57,872 bases of DNA, from NCBI GenBank assembly GCA_029960085.1, contig JASCPG010000010.1, forward strand, positions 1 to 57,872. The letters run 5' to 3'. The notes below the pieces were generated by a model. It saw nothing but the letters and a program-made list of their open reading frames with translations, was not told the origin of the DNA and did not search any database. Shown in pieces: positions 15,651 to 23,847 of this stretch. Position numbers and translations under genes: made by a program. This stretch comes from Microbacteriaceae bacterium PS02067. GTDB lineage: Bacteria > Actinomycetota > Actinomycetes > Actinomycetales > Microbacteriaceae. The stretch's first letter is position 1, and each line of letters starts with the position of its first letter.

Positions 15651-16421
15651 ATGACGACGAAGGCGACCCGCGCGGTCGGAGTGGACATCGGTGGTACCGG
15701 CATCAAGGGGGCGCTCGTCGACCTCGCTGAAGGGGCGCTGCTCAGCGACCGCATCAAGGTCGCGACGCCGCGGGGCGCCGAGCCCGACGACGTTCTCGCG
15801 GCGGTGCGGCAGGTCCTCGACACGCTGGGTGTGGCGGATGCGGAGGTCCCCCTCGGGGTCGCCTTCCCCGCGATCGTCAAGCATGGGAAGACGCTCTCGG
15901 CGGCGAATGTGTCGGATGCCTGGATCGGATTCGAGGCCGAGGCCTTCTTCGAGAAGGGTCTCGGCCGGGAGATCCACTTCGCCAACGACGCGGATGTGGC
16001 CGGCATCGCCGAGGTGCGCTACGGGGCTGCCCGCGGAGCGCAAGGCCTCACGATCCTGACGACGCTGGGCACGGGCATCGGCACCGCGATGCTCTATGAC
16101 GGAGTGCTGATCCCGAACTCGGAACTCGGGCACCTCCAGCGCGCGGGCAAGCGGAAGGACTTCGAGGCTGTCGCCGCGTACTCGGCGATGGAGCGCGAGA
16201 GCCTCGACTGGGCGCAGTGGGCGGCTCGGCTGCAGGACTACTACCAGCACCTGCAGTTCCTCTTCAGCCCGGACCTCTTCGTCGTCGGCGGGGGCGTCTC
16301 CAAGCACGCCGACCAGTTCCTGCCGCTGCTGCAGCTCGACACGCCGATCATCCCGGCCGTTCACCGAAACAACGCCGGCATCATCGGCGCCGCGGCCTTG
16401 ACCGTCGGCGACGCCGGCTGA
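15651..16421 (+). CDS. ppgK: polyphosphate glucokinase (ROK family)
   Basis: 256 residues, the usual length for PpgK. The N-terminus carries the phosphate-1 motif VDIGGTGIKGALVD, followed by FANDADVAGIAEVRYGAA with the catalytic Asp, TTLGTGIGTAML (phosphate-2) and GHLQRAGKRKDFE. VVGGGVSKHADQF is the adenosine motif. PpgK phosphorylates glucose using polyphosphate or ATP and feeds glycolysis. It has no ribosome binding site and an optimal -10 six bases before the ATG, suggesting a leaderless mRNA. It is divergent from the small SPOR-like gene. Confidence 0.94.
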   Translation: MTTKATRAVGVDIGGTGIKGALVDLAEGALLSDRIKVATPRGAEPDDVLAAVRQVLDTLGVADAEVPLGVAFPAIVKHGKTLSAANVSDAWIGFEAEAFFEKGLGREIHFANDADVAGIAEVRYGAARGAQGLTILTTLGTGIGTAMLYDGVLIPNSELGHLQRAGKRKDFEAVAAYSAMERESLDWAQWAARLQDYYQHLQFLFSPDLFVVGGGVSKHADQFLPLLQLDTPIIPAVHRNNAGIIGAAALTVGDAG

Positions 16422-16469
16422 GAGTTCGCCGCCACTACGGGGCGTCGCCTGCGGGCACCGGCTGACGGG

Positions 16470-16837
16470 GCGAATGGGCCGGCCTGTACGCCGGGTTCTG
16501 TCCGGGAGCGGGTGCTCCGTGGACGGTCATCTCTCTCGGCGACACGTTGCCGTGCCGCTCCAGCGGTCTACCCGGGGACTCGGCGGGCCGCGTCGGCATC
16601 CCCTGTCTGACCTTGCTCCGGGCGAGGTTTACCATGCGGGGCGTGTCACCACGCCCCCGGTGGTCTCTTACACCACCCTTTCACCCTTACCCCGGCCATG
16701 CCGGGGCGGTCTGCTCTCTGTGGCACTGTCTCGCGGATCGCTCCGGGTGGGTGTTACCCACCGCCCTGCCCTGTGGAGCCCGGACGTTCCTCGGTGCGGG
16801 CAAGCCCGCCACGCGACCGTCCAGCCGACCCATTCGC
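16470..16837 (-). ncRNA. rnpB: RNase P RNA, bacterial type A
   Basis: On the minus strand the conserved landmarks appear in order: GCGAATGGG at the 5' end (P1), GTCCGGGCTCCACAGGG, CAGTGCCACAGAGA, GGGTGAAAGGGTGGTG, GGTAAACCTCGCCCGGAGCA, GGACAGAACCCGGCG and a closing CCGGCCCATTCGC that pairs with the 5' end. These are the catalytic core regions of the ribozyme that trims tRNA 5' leaders. The length of about 368 bases is normal. The ends are placed by P1 pairing and could be off by a few bases. Open frames over this region are not genes. Confidence 0.95.
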
Positions 16838-16844
16838 ACAGCCG

Positions 16845-16850
16845 ATTCTA
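16845..16850 (-). promoter_or_regulatory. -10 element of rnpB
   Basis: TAGAAT on the minus strand ends seven bases before the predicted 5' end of the RNase P RNA at 16837. It is a close match to the sigma-70 consensus. No convincing -35 was found. Confidence 0.5.
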
Positions 16851-16942
16851 CGGCGTCCATGCGAACCCGCCCGCAGGGTGGTACGGTGACGACAAGCGAT
16901 TCACTGGGGGACAGGGATCGTGAGGGCTGGGGGGCCCGAAAA

Positions 16943-17629
16943 ATGCACAAGAAGATCATTTCTGTTTGTGCGGCTGCGTTTTTGGTGCTGGGGGCACCTG
17001 CAGCCGCGTTCGCCGTAGAACCTGGCGGAGCGGGGTCCGACGACTCCGGCGACGCCGGAAGCTACACACCGGTCAAGCCGCACGATCCGACACTGGCGGG
17101 ATCGACCCTGTCGTCGACCTGCGTCCGTGACGTTCCGTGGATCGACTTCTCGGTCGTGCTCAACGATCCGGACGGGATCGCCACGTCGCACGACGCGGCG
17201 CTGATCCTCTCCGACGGCGCGAACTCGACGACGATTCCGCTTGGGACCATCGTCGACGGCGTGCTGTCCGGGCGTGTGCTCTGGCCAGGGGCTGCGGTGG
17301 ACGCCGCGGGCAAGGCCGCCGGCTGGCCCGGGTGGGAGTTCCGGGGCGGTGAATGGCGGGAGACGGACGGCAACTTCCGGTGGACCCGTGGTGACATCCA
17401 CGCGGAGATCAAGGTCAACCCCGAGATCAGCCTGCCGCTCGGATACCCCGCCGCCACGCCCGCATGCGGTGTGAGCGATCCGACGACCGTGGGAACCGCG
17501 GCGTCGATCACCACTGCGTCGCTTCCGCGGACGGGTGGCGAAATCGCCGGCACGCTCGGTGTCGCGGCAGGAGCCGTGGCTCTCGTCGCCGTTGGCGGGG
17601 TGCTCATCGCTCGACGCCGGAAGGCATGA
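16943..17629 (+). CDS. LPXTG-anchored cell-surface protein
   Basis: 228 residues from ATG 16943, after a G-rich stretch that may act as ribosome binding site. The N-terminus is a Sec signal peptide (MHKKIISVCAAAFLVLGAPA, cleavage near AFA). The mature part of about 165 residues is acidic at its start (GGAGSDDSGDAGS) and otherwise of unknown fold, with one Cys near each end. The C-terminus has the sortase motif LPRTGGE, a hydrophobic segment (GTLGVAAGAVALVAVGGVLI) and the basic tail ARRRKA. It is expected to be linked to peptidoglycan by a sortase; no sortase gene is in the window. It overlaps the DUF4012 gene by ATGA. Confidence 0.88.
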   Translation: MHKKIISVCAAAFLVLGAPAAAFAVEPGGAGSDDSGDAGSYTPVKPHDPTLAGSTLSSTCVRDVPWIDFSVVLNDPDGIATSHDAALILSDGANSTTIPLGTIVDGVLSGRVLWPGAAVDAAGKAAGWPGWEFRGGEWRETDGNFRWTRGDIHAEIKVNPEISLPLGYPAATPACGVSDPTTVGTAASITTASLPRTGGEIAGTLGVAAGAVALVAVGGVLIARRRKA

Positions 17630-19371
17630 CCAGCCGGGTAACGACACCCCGCTTCCGCACCAGCCACGTCATCGTGGCAGCACTGGTGCTCGGCGTGTCG
17701 TTGGTGGCTGCGCTCGGATGGACGGCCTGGCGTGTCTGGGACGCGGCGGGTGCCCTGCAGCGCGTCGCGGACGCCGGACGGACCGCGATGGATGCCGTCG
17801 GCAACGGCGATCTGCGAGCGTTGCAGGCGAGTCTCGCCGACGTCGCTCGATACGGCGCACAGGCAGGCGACGCGGCGTCCACTCCCCTGTGGCCGGTCGC
17901 ATCGGCGATGCCTGTCCTCGGCGATGATGTCGCGGCGATCGGCGCGCTCGCCCGTGCGGCCGGCACCCTCGCCGCGACGCTCGCCGCGCCCGCGGCGCAC
18001 GCGCTGACCACCACGGGGGACGACGCCGGATCGCTGGGGCGTCTGGCACCCTCGTGGGCTCCGGCGACGGAGGGTGTCGCCGAGGCGCAGGCCGACCTGG
18101 CATCCATCGACACCACGCACCTCACCGGGCCGGTCTCGAAGGCGGTCGCTCAGATGCGCGAGGTGCTCGACCGGCTCGGCCCGTCCGTCGCGACTGCCCG
18201 CGCCGCGGCCGCGGTCGCCGCATCGCTCGATGAGGGCACGAGTTCGGTCCTTGTCCTGCTCCAGAACGGTGCCGAGCTTCGCACGGGTGGTGGCATCACC
18301 GGCGCGGTCGCGCTGCTGCAGGTGACTGACGGGAAAGCAGAACTCGTCGCCCAGGCCGATTCTTCGATGTTCCCGAACCTCACGTCGCCGATCATGCCCG
18401 TCAGCGCCGCCCAGGACGCGCTGTACGGCGACGTCGTCGGCAGATTCGTGCAGAACGCGTCGATGCCGACGGACTTTGCCGAGACCGCGGCGCTGGCGAC
18501 AGCCTGGTGGCAGCGCCTCGGCCACCCCGCACCGGATCTCGTCGTCTCCATCGACGTGCCGGCCATCGGTGCTCTCCTGCGTGTGACCGGCCCGGTGACG
18601 CTGCCGGACGGCACGATCCTCACGGGCGATGACATCGTGCAGCGATTGCTCGTCGAGCCGTACACGACGATGGACAGCGCCCAGCAGACGGTCTTCCTGC
18701 AGTCGGCGGTATCGTCGGCGGTCGCGGGGCTGTCGACCCAGCAGATCGATCCCCTGCGGTGGTTGTCGGCGCTTGCGACGCCCATCGCCGAAGGGCGCGT
18801 ATCGGTGTGGAGTGCGGATGCCTCCACGCAGGAACTCCTGGCTGTCTCCAGCCTCGGCGGGCCGTCCGCACGCCTCGCGGCGGCCGGCCCCGATGCCTTC
18901 GCGGTCTATCTCAACGACGGCACCGGCGGGAAGATGGACGTCTATCTCGACGTCGAGCTCAGCATCGTCAGTGCTGTCTGCCGCCCCGACGGACGGGCCG
19001 ACGTGCACGTGCGTGCGACGATGGCCAGCTCTGCGCCGGCGGACGCCGAGCACGTGCTGGCGGGCGACGTGACGGGGCGTGGCCTGTTCGGAACCGGTGC
19101 CGGCGACATCGGCACCAGTATCTCGGTCTCCGCGCCACCGGGCAGCTACTTCGGCGGAGTCACCAAGAACGGCAAGCGCGCTCTCTCGGTGGATGTCGAC
19201 GATGCCGGGCGCCCGACGAGCCTCATTCGTGTGAATCTCTCGCCGGCGGAGACGAACGACGTCGACTTCCACTTCATCATGGGCTCCCCCGGGGCCCTCA
19301 CGCCGAGCCTGCTCCATACTCCGATGCTGAACACCCCGACGGTCTCCGTCGAATCGGGGCCGTGCGGCTGA
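17626..19371 (+). CDS. DUF4012 domain-containing membrane-anchored protein
   Basis: 581 residues from ATG 17626, overlapping the stop of the LPXTG gene. One N-terminal membrane anchor (VIVAALVLGVSLVAALGWTA) is followed by a large extracytoplasmic region. NGAELRTGGGITGAVALL and PDLVVSIDVPAIGALL mark the DUF4012 domain, whose function is unknown; in other bacteria it is often near cell-surface polysaccharide genes. The C-terminal portion has beta-rich sequence with two Cys near its ends. Coupling to an LPXTG protein suggests a joint cell-envelope role. The gene is convergent with the polymerase gene, with seven bases between the stops. Confidence 0.85.
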   Translation: MTSRVTTPRFRTSHVIVAALVLGVSLVAALGWTAWRVWDAAGALQRVADAGRTAMDAVGNGDLRALQASLADVARYGAQAGDAASTPLWPVASAMPVLGDDVAAIGALARAAGTLAATLAAPAAHALTTTGDDAGSLGRLAPSWAPATEGVAEAQADLASIDTTHLTGPVSKAVAQMREVLDRLGPSVATARAAAAVAASLDEGTSSVLVLLQNGAELRTGGGITGAVALLQVTDGKAELVAQADSSMFPNLTSPIMPVSAAQDALYGDVVGRFVQNASMPTDFAETAALATAWWQRLGHPAPDLVVSIDVPAIGALLRVTGPVTLPDGTILTGDDIVQRLLVEPYTTMDSAQQTVFLQSAVSSAVAGLSTQQIDPLRWLSALATPIAEGRVSVWSADASTQELLAVSSLGGPSARLAAAGPDAFAVYLNDGTGGKMDVYLDVELSIVSAVCRPDGRADVHVRATMASSAPADAEHVLAGDVTGRGLFGTGAGDIGTSISVSAPPGSYFGGVTKNGKRALSVDVDDAGRPTSLIRVNLSPAETNDVDFHFIMGSPGALTPSLLHTPMLNTPTVSVESGPCG

Positions 19372-19378
19372 CGGTGCC

Positions 19379-21127
19379 TCACGCCTTGCCGGCGTCCGAC
19401 GTGATCCGCAGGTCCAGCGGGAAGTCGATCGGGAAGCCCCCGAAGAGGAGGTGGGCCGCAGACGCAGCGGCGGAGCGCACGATCTCGGCGACCCGGTCGG
19501 CGTGCGCGGCGGGTGTGTGCACGATGATCTCGTCGTGCAGGAAGAAGCATAGATGCGCGCGCCGAGAGAAGACGGCTCCGGATGCCACGGCGGCCTCTGC
19601 CGTCGGGCACTCGGGAAGCTCCTGCAGGGCCGCCCGTACGCCGGCGAGCCAGGCCAGCGCCCACTCGGCGGCGGTGCCCTGGACGACGAAGTTGCGCGTG
19701 AAGCGACCGCGATCGCGTGATGCGCGTCGGGCGCGGGTCTGATCGGCTTCGGAGGCATCCGAGTCACTCGCCTGCCCTTGCAGCTCGCGCCACCGCTCCG
19801 ACGGCGGCGGGCTGGAGCGGCCGAGCCACGTCGTGACGACTCCTCCGTCATCGCCGACGCGCGCCGCGTCGTCGACGAGCGCCATGGCGCGGGGGTAGGC
19901 CCGGCGCAGCGCAGGGACGAGCCGTCCGCTGTCGCCGGTCGTCGCTCCGTACATCGCGCCGAGCATCGCGACTTTCGCCTCGGCGCGCGTCGAGACGGTG
20001 CCGCTCGAGACGATGCCGTCGTACAGATCGCGCCCGCGCGCGGCGTCCGCCAACTGCAGGTCGCCCGCCATCGCTGCGAGGACCCGCGGCTCGAGCTGCG
20101 CGACATCGGCGACGACGAGCGTCCACCCGTCGTCGGCGTGCACGGCGGGTCGCAGCATGCGGGGAAGCTGGAGCGCCCCGCCGCCGGATGACGCCCAGCG
20201 CCCCGTGACGACTCCGCCCGGGACGTACACCGGGCGGAACCTCCCCGCCGGAGCCCACTCCTCGAGCCATGCCCAGCCGTTCGCGCTCGCGAGCCGCGTG
20301 AGCTTCTTGTACTCCAGAAGCGGGGCGATGACGGCGTGGTCGTACTCCGCGAGCTCCCACCGACTCGTGGACTGCGCCATCACACCGATGCGATGGAGGC
20401 TCCGCAAGAGCTTCGGCTGTGAATCGAGGCTCGCTCCGGGGTCTTCCAGGGCGGCTCGGACGACGGCGCCGACCTCCTGAATCCGGGTGGGAACTCCCCC
20501 GGCGGGCCCGCGTTCCCCGAGCACATCCGCGAGGATCCGTTCGTGGATGCCACGGCGCCACGGCAGCCCCGCGGCGTGCAGCTCCGCCGCGAGGAGCGCT
20601 CCTGCCGACTCGGCCGCCAGCAGCAGCCGCAGGCGCGCGGGATCCGTCGCGCTTCCCAGGGCATCCTGCTGACGGCGGAACTCCGCGAGGACCGCGTTGA
20701 TGTCTGCAGGCAGTGCCGCTCCGCCGGGCGTCGCGGATGCGTCGAGCTCGAACAGCGTCGGTGCGACGGCGGCCGAGGTCCCCGCCGCGTCGACGGCCCC
20801 GGCATCCCACGAGGTCGCCGCGCGCAGGTCGTCTGCGCCGACAACCATCGTGCTGTCGCGGAGAATCGCGTGGCACAGCCTCAGATCGTGGCAGCGCGCG
20901 ATGACGGCCCCCGCGGCGAGCACCTGCGGGTACCAGTGTGTCGTGTCGTTCCACACCCACCGCGTCGTGTCGCCGGTTGCCACTCCCCCCTCGACCGAGG
21001 CGAGCGCCGGCCACGCGTCGGCCGGAACGCGGATCCGGGCGACTTCGGAACGCGAGTCGTCGAGGTCGACGACGACGACCTGCTCGCCGTCTCGCGCGAC
21101 GACGCGCCAGCGCGGCGCGGCGGTCAT
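19379..21127 (-). CDS. family A DNA polymerase (short PolA-like, degenerate N-terminal exonuclease)
   Basis: 582 residues, a PolA-like protein found in actinobacteria beside the main DNA polymerase I. The polymerase motifs are present: motif A VVADVAQLEPRVLAAMAGD, motif B region RAEAKVAMLGAMYGATTGD and motif C FFLHDEIIVHTP. The N-terminal 170 residues have the RCHDLRLCHAIL signature of this subfamily but I see no complete DEDD exonuclease set. No 5' nuclease domain is present. It probably acts in repair; direct evidence is lacking. It starts 13 bases after the stop of the zinc-ribbon gene, likely one transcript. Confidence 0.88.
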   Translation of the reverse strand: MTAAPRWRVVARDGEQVVVVDLDDSRSEVARIRVPADAWPALASVEGGVATGDTTRWVWNDTTHWYPQVLAAGAVIARCHDLRLCHAILRDSTMVVGADDLRAATSWDAGAVDAAGTSAAVAPTLFELDASATPGGAALPADINAVLAEFRRQQDALGSATDPARLRLLLAAESAGALLAAELHAAGLPWRRGIHERILADVLGERGPAGGVPTRIQEVGAVVRAALEDPGASLDSQPKLLRSLHRIGVMAQSTSRWELAEYDHAVIAPLLEYKKLTRLASANGWAWLEEWAPAGRFRPVYVPGGVVTGRWASSGGGALQLPRMLRPAVHADDGWTLVVADVAQLEPRVLAAMAGDLQLADAARGRDLYDGIVSSGTVSTRAEAKVAMLGAMYGATTGDSGRLVPALRRAYPRAMALVDDAARVGDDGGVVTTWLGRSSPPPSERWRELQGQASDSDASEADQTRARRASRDRGRFTRNFVVQGTAAEWALAWLAGVRAALQELPECPTAEAAVASGAVFSRRAHLCFFLHDEIIVHTPAAHADRVAEIVRSAAASAAHLLFGGFPIDFPLDLRITSDAGKA

Positions 21128-21140
21128 CGCCCGCCGCGGA

Positions 21141-21872
21141 TCACAGGCCGGACTCCTCCGTACGCACGAGAATCGCGCCGCACTCGGGGCAGAACGCGAC
21201 CTCGTCGTCGTGCACCTGCCGAAGGGCCTGCAGGTCGGTTCCGGAGAGCATCATGTGGCAGGCACCGCAGGTCTTACGGTGAAGGAGGCCCGCACCGACA
21301 CCGCGCGCCGCGAGACGGTCGTACAGCGCGAGGAGCTCCGCTGGAATGCCCGCCGCGACGGCCTCGCGGTCGCGCGTCGCCGACTCCCACAGCGCGGTGG
21401 CTGCGGCGACCGCCGCCTTCCCCTCCGCGCTGACGCGCGCGCCTTCCTCGTTCGTGGCGGCGATCGCGGCCTCCTGCTCGGCGACGGAAGCGTCCGCCGT
21501 CTCGAGGCGTTCCATGAGTTCCAACTCGGAGTCCTCGAGGGCGCTCTTGCGCGCGGCGAGGGAGGCGAGCTCGTGCTCGAGCCCCTGCGCCTCCTTCACG
21601 TTCGCCGTCGAGGCGAGTCGTTCCGTGTCACGGGCGACGCGAGCATCGACGAGGGCGACATCCGATTCCAGACGTGCGATCTCCGCGCGCACGTCATCGC
21701 GGTCACCGAGCAATCCCGTCAGCACGGCGGACTGGGCCTGGCGCTGGGCGACGAGCTCGTTGACGCGCGTGGTCTGTTCGGGGTTGCGTCGCGCGTGGTC
21801 GCTCGAACGGATCGCCGCGTCGAGCCGAGCGACCTCGGTGAGCGCGAGCTGGTCTGCGGGGGCTGCTTTCAC
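21141..21872 (-). CDS. coiled-coil protein with C-terminal C4 zinc ribbon
   Basis: 243 residues. The first 175 residues are a long antiparallel coiled coil rich in Ala, Glu and Arg. The C-terminus is a zinc ribbon with CGAC (KTCGACHMML) and CPEC (AFCPECGAIL). This is the widespread CT398-like/zf-RING_7 family, annotated as a nucleic-acid-binding or flagellum-associated protein; its biochemical role is not settled. It is upstream of the polymerase gene in the same operon and divergent from the permease. Confidence 0.85.
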   Translation of the reverse strand: MKAAPADQLALTEVARLDAAIRSSDHARRNPEQTTRVNELVAQRQAQSAVLTGLLGDRDDVRAEIARLESDVALVDARVARDTERLASTANVKEAQGLEHELASLAARKSALEDSELELMERLETADASVAEQEAAIAATNEEGARVSAEGKAAVAAATALWESATRDREAVAAGIPAELLALYDRLAARGVGAGLLHRKTCGACHMMLSGTDLQALRQVHDDEVAFCPECGAILVRTEESGL

Positions 21873-21930
21873 GCCTCCAACCTACCGCCCAGCGCCGACA
21901 CCGCACTCTTGCGGCGGCGGGCGTGCCCGC

Positions 21931-21936
21931 TAGCAT
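21931..21936 (+). promoter_or_regulatory. putative -10 of the permease gene
   Basis: TAGCAT lies 33 bases before the permease ATG at 21970, leaving a short leader that contains the GGAGG ribosome binding site. No clear -35. Confidence 0.35.
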
Positions 21937-21969
21937 GTGGAGCCTGACGACGTGGTCTCGGAGGACACC

Positions 21970-23475
21970 ATGAGTGTGATGCGAACGAAGTCGATCGAGC
22001 GGTCCATCGCCGATACCGAGGAACCCGAGTTCCGGCTGAAGAAGTCGCTCTCGGCCCTGGATCTCACGATCTTCGGCGTGGGCGTCGTGATCGGTGCCGG
22101 CATCTTCACCCTCACCGGGCGCGCCGCGCACGAGGTCGCAGGGCCCGCGATCATCGTGAGCTTCGTCGTCGCCGCGATCGCGTGCGCCCTCGCGGCCATG
22201 TGCTACGCGGAGTTCGCGTCGACCGTCCCGGTGTCGGGATCGGCGTATACGTTCTCTTACGCGTCTCTGGGCGAACTGTTCGCCTGGATCATCGGCTGGG
22301 ACCTGATCCTCGAGATGTTCCTCGGTGCGAGCGTCGTCGCGCAGGGCTGGAGCGCATATCTGGGTGTGCTGCTGCAGCAACTCGGTGCGCCCATCCCCGC
22401 CGCGATCGGGTACGGCGGGGTCGTCGATGTGATGGCGATCGTGCTCGTCGTGGTGCTCGGTGCGCTCATGACCTACGGCATCCGCGAATCGATGCGGGTG
22501 AATCTCGTGCTCGTCGGAGTGAAGCTCTTCATCGTCATCTTCGTCATCGTCGCCGGCATCATGTTCATCAACCCCGCGAACTACTCCCCCTTCGTTCCGG
22601 ATGCCACGCCCCACGAGACCGCCACGGGTCTCACGCAGCCGCTGCTGCAGTTCCTGGCGGGAATCGAACCGACGGCCTTCGGTGTCGGCGGGATCTTCGC
22701 GGGCGCGGCGCTCGTCTTCTTCGCCTACATCGGGTTCGATGTCGTGGCGACGACGGCCGAGGAGACCAAGAACCCCCAGCGGGATATGCCGATCGGCATC
22801 ATCGCGTCGCTCGCGATCTGCACCCTGCTCTACTGCGCGGTCGCGTTCGTGGTGACCGGCATGGTCCGGTACGACGAGCTCGATCCCGCTGCCGCGCTCG
22901 CGAATGCCTTCGCCTATCACGGCCAGGCGTGGATGGCGACGGTCATCTCGGCGGGTGCCGTGGCGGGGCTCACGACCGTCGTGCTGACACTCCTCATCGG
23001 CTCCACGCGCATCATCTTCGCCATGTCGCGTGACCACCTGCTCCCCGGCGGGCTCGCCAAGGTGCACCCGACGCGACGGACCCCGTGGATCATCTCGATC
23101 ATCGTCACCGTGGTCGTGGCGGTCCTCGCCGGCTTCACGCCCGTGGGCGTGCTCGAGGAGATGGTGAACATCGGAACGCTGTCCGCGTTCGTGCTCGTCT
23201 CGATCGGCGTCGTCGTCCTGCGCCGCACGCGTCCCGACCTCAAGCGCGGCTTCCGCGTGCCCTGGAGCCCATTCCTCCCGATCCTGTCCGCCGCCATCTG
23301 CACCTACCTCATGCTGAACCTGACAGTGGAGACATGGCTGCGCTTCCTCATCTGGCTCGTCATCGGCTTCGTGATCTACTTCGCGTACTCGCGCGGGCAC
23401 TCGCGCCTCGGAAAGGATGCCGACACGTACCTCAACCCCGCCCAGCCGCACGTCGTGACCCGTGAGGACTCGTAG
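21970..23475 (+). CDS. APC-superfamily amino acid permease (cationic amino acid transporter-like)
   Basis: 501 residues from ATG 21970, chosen because GGAGG lies six bases upstream; a GTG at 21937 is in frame but without a site. Twelve or so hydrophobic segments are visible. The first contains GVGVVIGAGIFTLTGRAA, the glycine-rich helix break of APC transporters; a second signature is FFAYIGFDVVATTAEETKNP. The cytosolic N-terminus has ERSIADTEEPEFRLKKSLSA. It is expected to import amino acids by proton symport; substrate is not evident. tRNA-Val follows 13 bases after the stop. Confidence 0.9.
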   Translation: MSVMRTKSIERSIADTEEPEFRLKKSLSALDLTIFGVGVVIGAGIFTLTGRAAHEVAGPAIIVSFVVAAIACALAAMCYAEFASTVPVSGSAYTFSYASLGELFAWIIGWDLILEMFLGASVVAQGWSAYLGVLLQQLGAPIPAAIGYGGVVDVMAIVLVVVLGALMTYGIRESMRVNLVLVGVKLFIVIFVIVAGIMFINPANYSPFVPDATPHETATGLTQPLLQFLAGIEPTAFGVGGIFAGAALVFFAYIGFDVVATTAEETKNPQRDMPIGIIASLAICTLLYCAVAFVVTGMVRYDELDPAAALANAFAYHGQAWMATVISAGAVAGLTTVVLTLLIGSTRIIFAMSRDHLLPGGLAKVHPTRRTPWIISIIVTVVVAVLAGFTPVGVLEEMVNIGTLSAFVLVSIGVVVLRRTRPDLKRGFRVPWSPFLPILSAAICTYLMLNLTVETWLRFLIWLVIGFVIYFAYSRGHSRLGKDADTYLNPAQPHVVTREDS

Positions 23476-23488
23476 ACTCGTGCAATCA

Positions 23489-23561
<73 letters not shown>

Positions 23562-23847
23562 CCGCAACGTCGCCGGGCGGGCCATCGACGTCGGCCGACG
23601 CGTGTCCAATCACCACCGGGCGCCGTACCGATGGTGCACCCGACTCGTTGGGCGCCCCCGACGAGGGAGCCGCTTGCCGGCGTCCGCGTCGCCCCGCGAT
23701 CTCCTACGCTGCAGCGACGCCCCTCGTGCGCCGATATGACTAGGCTGATCCGGGATGCGTTGTCGCAGCCTCACAAACACTGCCGAGGCGCGAGCATTCC
23801 CGAAGCCTCATTCCTGGCACGATCTGCCAGACGACGAAAGGTCTCCC
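23562..23847. other. intergenic region upstream of aceE
   Basis: No gene is seen. A TAGGCT hexamer at 23741-23746 is a likely aceE -10. The first downstream ATG (23755, eight bases on) is in frame with aceE, so a leaderless start with a 31-residue extension is possible. The conventional GTG start at 23848 fits the family better. Confidence 0.5.

Noticed and set aside
16474..16923. Open reading frames over the RNase P region
   Set aside because: Conserved ribozyme landmarks cover the region on the minus strand; the frames have no protein features.
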